Assembly: GCA_002396805.1 (NCBI GenBank)
Contig: DGYW01000058.1
Coordinates: forward strand, 118,747 to 181,416
Length of the DNA: 62,670 nucleotides
Direction of reading: 5' to 3'
Origin: Firmicutes bacterium UBA4996
GTDB lineage: Bacteria > Bacillota > Limnochordia > Darwinibacteriales > Darwinibacteriaceae
The notes below the pieces were generated by a model. The model ran no database searches and had not been told where the DNA came from. It worked only from the letters and a program-made list of their open reading frames with translations. The position numbers and the translations under genes were made by a program. This document shows, one piece after another, positions 60,106-62,670 of the stretch. Position 1 is the stretch's first letter. The number at the start of each line of letters is the position of its first letter.

Positions 60106-60669
60106 ATTAGCAAAGAACTAAGAGTGAACAGTGATATTCGAGCCCGCGAGGTGCGAGTTGTTGATGCCAATGGAGACCAGCTAGGAATTATGAGTGCCCG
60201 GGAGGCCTTGTCCATAGCTGGGGAGCGGGGATTGGATTTGGTGGAGGTGGCACCTAATGCTAAACCTCCCGTGTGCCGGATCATGGATTATGGAAAACAC
60301 AGATATGAACAAAGTAAACGTGACAAGGCAGCTAAGAAAAAGCAAAAGGTAGTAAACGTCAAGGAAATTCGCATGAGTCCTAAGATTGATGAGCATGACT
60401 TTGACGTAAAGTTGCGAGCTGCTGAACGGTTCTTAAAGTCCGGTGACAAAGTAAAAGTTTCGGTACGTTTTAGGGGAAGAGAGATTGTCCATTCTGATTT
60501 AGCCAAAGGCAAACTTGATGACTTAGCAAATCAGTTAAAGGAAATAGCAGTTGTTGAACGTCCGCCTAAGTTGGAAGGTCGTCAGATGATTGCTGTATTG
60601 GCTCCCAGAACTGATGCCGGCCAAAAAGCGGAAACAAAGCAAGCAGATACTGTCGAAGCAAACAATTAG
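60106..60669 (+). CDS. infC: Translation initiation factor IF-3 (AUU start)
   Basis: 187 residues reading SKELRVNSDIRAREVRVVD at the N-terminus, the linker KAAKKKQKVVNVKEIRMSP and the C-terminal domain VKVSVRFRGREIVHSDLAKG. The start is ATT at 60106, eight bases after GGAGGGG, the rare codon typical of infC that lets IF-3 regulate itself. A longer frame to 60004 crosses the leader terminator and is not real. The short tail after TDAGQ is unconserved. Confidence 0.95.
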   Translation: MSKELRVNSDIRAREVRVVDANGDQLGIMSAREALSIAGERGLDLVEVAPNAKPPVCRIMDYGKHRYEQSKRDKAAKKKQKVVNVKEIRMSPKIDEHDFDVKLRAAERFLKSGDKVKVSVRFRGREIVHSDLAKGKLDDLANQLKEIAVVERPPKLEGRQMIAVLAPRTDAGQKAETKQADTVEANN

Positions 60670-60683
60670 GAGGTGTGTCAACC

Positions 60684-60881
60684 ATGGCTAAAATGAAAAC
60701 CCATAGGGGTGCAGCTAAACGCTTCAAGGTTACTGGTACTGGTAAAGTGTTGAAGTATAGCTCACACAAGAGTCATATTTTGGAGAAGAAATCTTCTAAG
60801 CGCAAGCGTCAACTAAGACACGGGCAAGTGGCGAGTAAGCCAGATACAAAACGAGTTCGCGAGCTATTGCCGTATAAATAG
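60684..60881 (+). CDS. rpmI: Ribosomal protein L35
   Basis: 65 residues: MAKMKTHRGAAKRFKVTGTGK, then a very basic C-terminus. ATG 60684, after TAGGAGGTG. Confidence 0.97.
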   Translation: MAKMKTHRGAAKRFKVTGTGKVLKYSSHKSHILEKKSSKRKRQLRHGQVASKPDTKRVRELLPYK

Positions 60882-60906
60882 ATGGTTAATTTAGGAGGAA
60901 CAGACA

Positions 60907-61254
60907 ATGTCTAGAGTTAAAGGTGGCACCGTAACTCGCCAAAGGCGTAAAAAGACCCTTAAACTTGCAAAGGGCTATTATGGTGATAAAAGCAAGAAAT
61001 TTCGCGTAGCCAATCAACAGGTCATGAAGTCTGGAAACTACGCTTATCGCGATCGCAAGGCCAAGAAACGTGATTTCCGCAAACTGTGGATTACCCGTAT
61101 TAATGCGGCCGCACGATTGAATGGTATGTCTTATAACGCATTCATCCATGGTTTGAAGAAAAATGGCGTTGAAGTCAATCGCAAGGTTCTCGCTGACATC
61201 GCTGTACATGATGCGGATGCCTTTGCCGAATTGGTTTCCCTTGCCAAACAATAA
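60907..61254 (+). CDS. rplT: Ribosomal protein L20
   Basis: 115 residues: RVKGGTVTRQRRKKTLKLAKGYYG, then YRDRKAKKRDFRKLWITRINAA. Assembles the 50S subunit and likely represses this operon through its leader. A GC-rich imperfect hairpin with a T-rich tail (about 61272-61318) may end the transcript. Confidence 0.97.
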   Translation: MSRVKGGTVTRQRRKKTLKLAKGYYGDKSKKFRVANQQVMKSGNYAYRDRKAKKRDFRKLWITRINAAARLNGMSYNAFIHGLKKNGVEVNRKVLADIAVHDADAFAELVSLAKQ

Positions 61255-61330
61255 GTGTTGATCAAGTAGTTCCGGGGTGGTTTCGTCATTAATGACGTTC
61301 CTCCCGGTATTTCTTTTTGGGGGTAAAGAT

Positions 61331-62119
61331 GTGGAGCGGACAATTATCACCAGTAGGCAGAATGAGCAGGTTAGATGGGCCAGGCGTTTGCAGCAGAAGA
61401 AATATCGAGATCAAGAAGCCTCGTTCTACCTTGAAGGCGTGCGTGTGGTAGAAGAGGCGTTGGCAACCGATCTTGTCCGAAGCCTCTTTTTTAGCGAGCG
61501 TTTATTGACTACGCCACGGGGAAAAGGTCTACTAGAACAAGCTCAGAAACTGGATATTCCTCGTTGGGAGTGTACTGAGCAAGTGTTGTCCGAGTTAACC
61601 GATACAGTTAACTCCCAGGGAGTTGTGGCCATAGTACATAAGCCAACCTGGCCAATGAAAACCCAAGGAGTGCTTCTTGTAGCAGACGAAATTCAGGATC
61701 CAGGAAATATGGGCACGTTACTCCGCACTGCGGTAGGAGCTGGGGTGAGTGGTCTTTTGGTTGTGGATGGTTCGGTAGACTTGTATAACCCCAAGGTACT
61801 TCGGGCCAGTATGGGTGCTATATTTCATTTGCCCCATTGGTTTTTTAGCAGGGACGCCGCTTTGGAGTTATTAGCCACAAGTGGATCCACTCTGGTGGTA
61901 GCCGATTTAGTGGATGCCAAGGATTATTGGGATGTAGCTTACCCTCAAAATCTGGCAGTAGTGATTGGCAACGAAGCCAGGGGGGTGCACCCCGAATTTC
62001 GAGATAGGGCCAACCTAAGAGTGAAGATTCCTTTAATTGGTCCGGTTGAATCCCTTAACGCTTCTGTCGCCGCCGGTGTGTTGCTTTATGAGATACTACG
62101 ACAGAATGGTTCTGTTTAA
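61331..62119 (+). CDS. SpoU/TrmH family RNA 2'-O-methyltransferase
   Basis: 262 residues: an N-terminal substrate-binding domain (SRQNEQVRWARRLQQKKYR) and the knotted SpoU domain with ADEIQDPGNMGTLLRTA, VIGNEARGVHPEF and IPLIGPVESLNASVAAGVLL. A 23S rRNA or tRNA methyltransferase, often next to rplT (YsgA-like). GTG 61331 follows GGGGGTA. Confidence 0.92.
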   Translation: MERTIITSRQNEQVRWARRLQQKKYRDQEASFYLEGVRVVEEALATDLVRSLFFSERLLTTPRGKGLLEQAQKLDIPRWECTEQVLSELTDTVNSQGVVAIVHKPTWPMKTQGVLLVADEIQDPGNMGTLLRTAVGAGVSGLLVVDGSVDLYNPKVLRASMGAIFHLPHWFFSRDAALELLATSGSTLVVADLVDAKDYWDVAYPQNLAVVIGNEARGVHPEFRDRANLRVKIPLIGPVESLNASVAAGVLLYEILRQNGSV

Positions 62120-62240
62120 TCCTAGGTGAATTATTGTAGCTCTGGGTATAAGATGCGAGGTTGTACCAAGAATGGGCTAGCATGGGGTCTATACTCAAAT
62201 CTAGAACCAGATACAGAAAGAATTTCTGCTCGTACAGAAG

Positions 62241-62264
62241 AAGGAAGCGGAATACCGCTTCCTT
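62241..62264 (-). terminator. Hairpin, probable terminator of the minus-strand small genes
   Basis: AAGGAAGCGG (62241-62250) with CCGCTTCCTT (62255-62264), a 10-bp perfect stem around AATA. The U tract is poor on both strands. It lies just beyond the minus-strand stop at 62273. The 120 bases to its left (62120-62240) show nothing recognisable. Confidence 0.6.
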
Positions 62265-62272
62265 TGTGAATA

Positions 62273-62500
62273 TTAACTTACATTGTTAATGTTGCTAACC
62301 CAATGCTTGATTTCGCCCATTTGCCTATACGTTTTAGTGAGCTCTTGGATTGTCTCGTTATCCAACCCATAGGCGCGAAGTTCGCTCTGAAAAATCGTGA
62401 TAGCACGTCTTTTCTGTAGTGCCAGGCCTGGGGTCATCCAGACTATAGTCCCAATAGTCTTGGTTGCACTAACAAGGGTTTTCCCAATTGTCTTGAGCAT
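62273..62500 (-). CDS. 75-residue protein of unknown function
   Basis: Not recognised. A hydrophobic/amphipathic N-terminal half (LVSATKTIGTIVWMTPGLAL, about 9-28) suggests membrane association, followed by a charged helical C-terminus (AITIFQSELRAYGLDNETIQEL). It starts eleven bases after the small gene upstream on the same strand, so the two form a pair. Confidence 0.55.
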   Translation of the reverse strand: MLKTIGKTLVSATKTIGTIVWMTPGLALQKRRAITIFQSELRAYGLDNETIQELTKTYRQMGEIKHWVSNINNVS

Positions 62501-62510
62501 TTTAGTTCAC

Positions 62511-62642
62511 CTAAGAGCTTTGAAACTGGCTAGTCAAAGTCTGTAGCGTACTCATATACTCTTGGGTAAGGCGCATGGCATCCTCCTTATCCATTTCAGC
62601 ATCGATCAGGTTTCTATAGAAGGTGCCAACCGCTTTGCTCAT
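62511..62642 (-). CDS. 43-residue protein of unknown function
   Basis: A short frame on the minus strand, starting MSKAVGTFYRNLIDAEMDK and ending TLTSQFQSS. It is predicted helical and acidic in the middle. A ribosome binding site AGGAAGGGG lies upstream on the minus strand, ten bases before the ATG. It may be the first gene of a pair with 62273-62500, or follow further genes beyond the window edge. Confidence 0.5.
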   Translation of the reverse strand: MSKAVGTFYRNLIDAEMDKEDAMRLTQEYMSTLQTLTSQFQSS

Positions 62643-62670
62643 GGTGGTAGCCCCTTCCTCTGAAAAGAGA

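Noticed and set aside
1..62670. Mobile elements, CRISPR arrays and prophage genes
   Set aside because: I saw no transposase, integrase, phage structural gene or regularly spaced direct repeat.

Overview
This window is a chromosomal core segment of an endospore-forming, probably anaerobic member of the Bacillota (Firmicutes). The evidence is the sporulation gene set (spoIVB, spo0A, dpaA/dpaB for dipicolinate, ylmC/ymxH, yteA-like, ytaF, a SleB-type hydrolase, PdaB-like deacetylases), the divIVA-sepF-ylmH-ileS order, T-box and PyrR control, and an ispA-OLE RNA-oapA-dxs arrangement. A B12-dependent glutamate fermentation cluster points to anaerobic growth. A secreted, strand-rich protein ending in an aromatic residue hints at an outer membrane, so a diderm class such as Limnochordia is possible; that is inference only.

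Layout. 1-5374: 3' end of accC, the asp23/amaP/DUF2273 envelope genes, nusB, a Kae1-like gene, xseAB and ispA. 5375-6644: a promoter, a non-coding stretch that I read as the OLE RNA (ornate, large, extremophilic), and its membrane partner gene oapA. 6650-13869: dxs, tlyA, nadK, argR, recN, spoIVB. 13808-21748: a methylaspartate-pathway cluster (glmS, glmL, glmE, an AtuA-like gene, a DUF4387 gene, mal, a fumarase/mesaconase alpha subunit and a P-loop NTPase) placed between spoIVB and spo0A, which are neighbours in most spore formers. 21762-22523: spo0A, with an unusual receiver domain.

22603-33400: steA/steB-like division genes, two lipid-linked-sugar enzymes, spore-wall peptidoglycan enzymes, an M16 protease, a dUTPase-like gene, the barrel-like secreted protein and two small stress/sporulation genes. 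33484-38919: lysine/dipicolinate operon (dapB, dpaA, dpaB, asd, dapG, dapA). 39004-44988: MATE exporter, RNase J, TepA-like protease, ylzJ, Na/Pi transporter, uppP. 45028-50891: yggS-sepF-yggT-ylmH-divIVA, then T-box-controlled ileS. 50963-55177: DUF5665, yteA-like, lspA, rluD, attenuated pyrR and uraA. 55190-57214: a possible structured RNA, ytaF, tRNA-Cys, a 44-residue zinc ribbon and rpsD. 57278-59893: split Ku/LigD end-joining genes. 59890-62119: infC-rpmI-rplT with an L20-type leader, and a SpoU methyltransferase. The window ends with two very small minus-strand genes.

Regulatory DNA is compact. Several sigma-A-like promoters sit inside the 3' end of the preceding gene, and several terminator-like hairpins overlap start codons or ribosome binding sites (31203, 42197, 43177, 53287). 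Two genes appear to use non-AUG/GUG/UUG starts: infC (AUU, a known family trait) and possibly pyrR (AUC). I saw no insertion sequence, prophage or CRISPR array.
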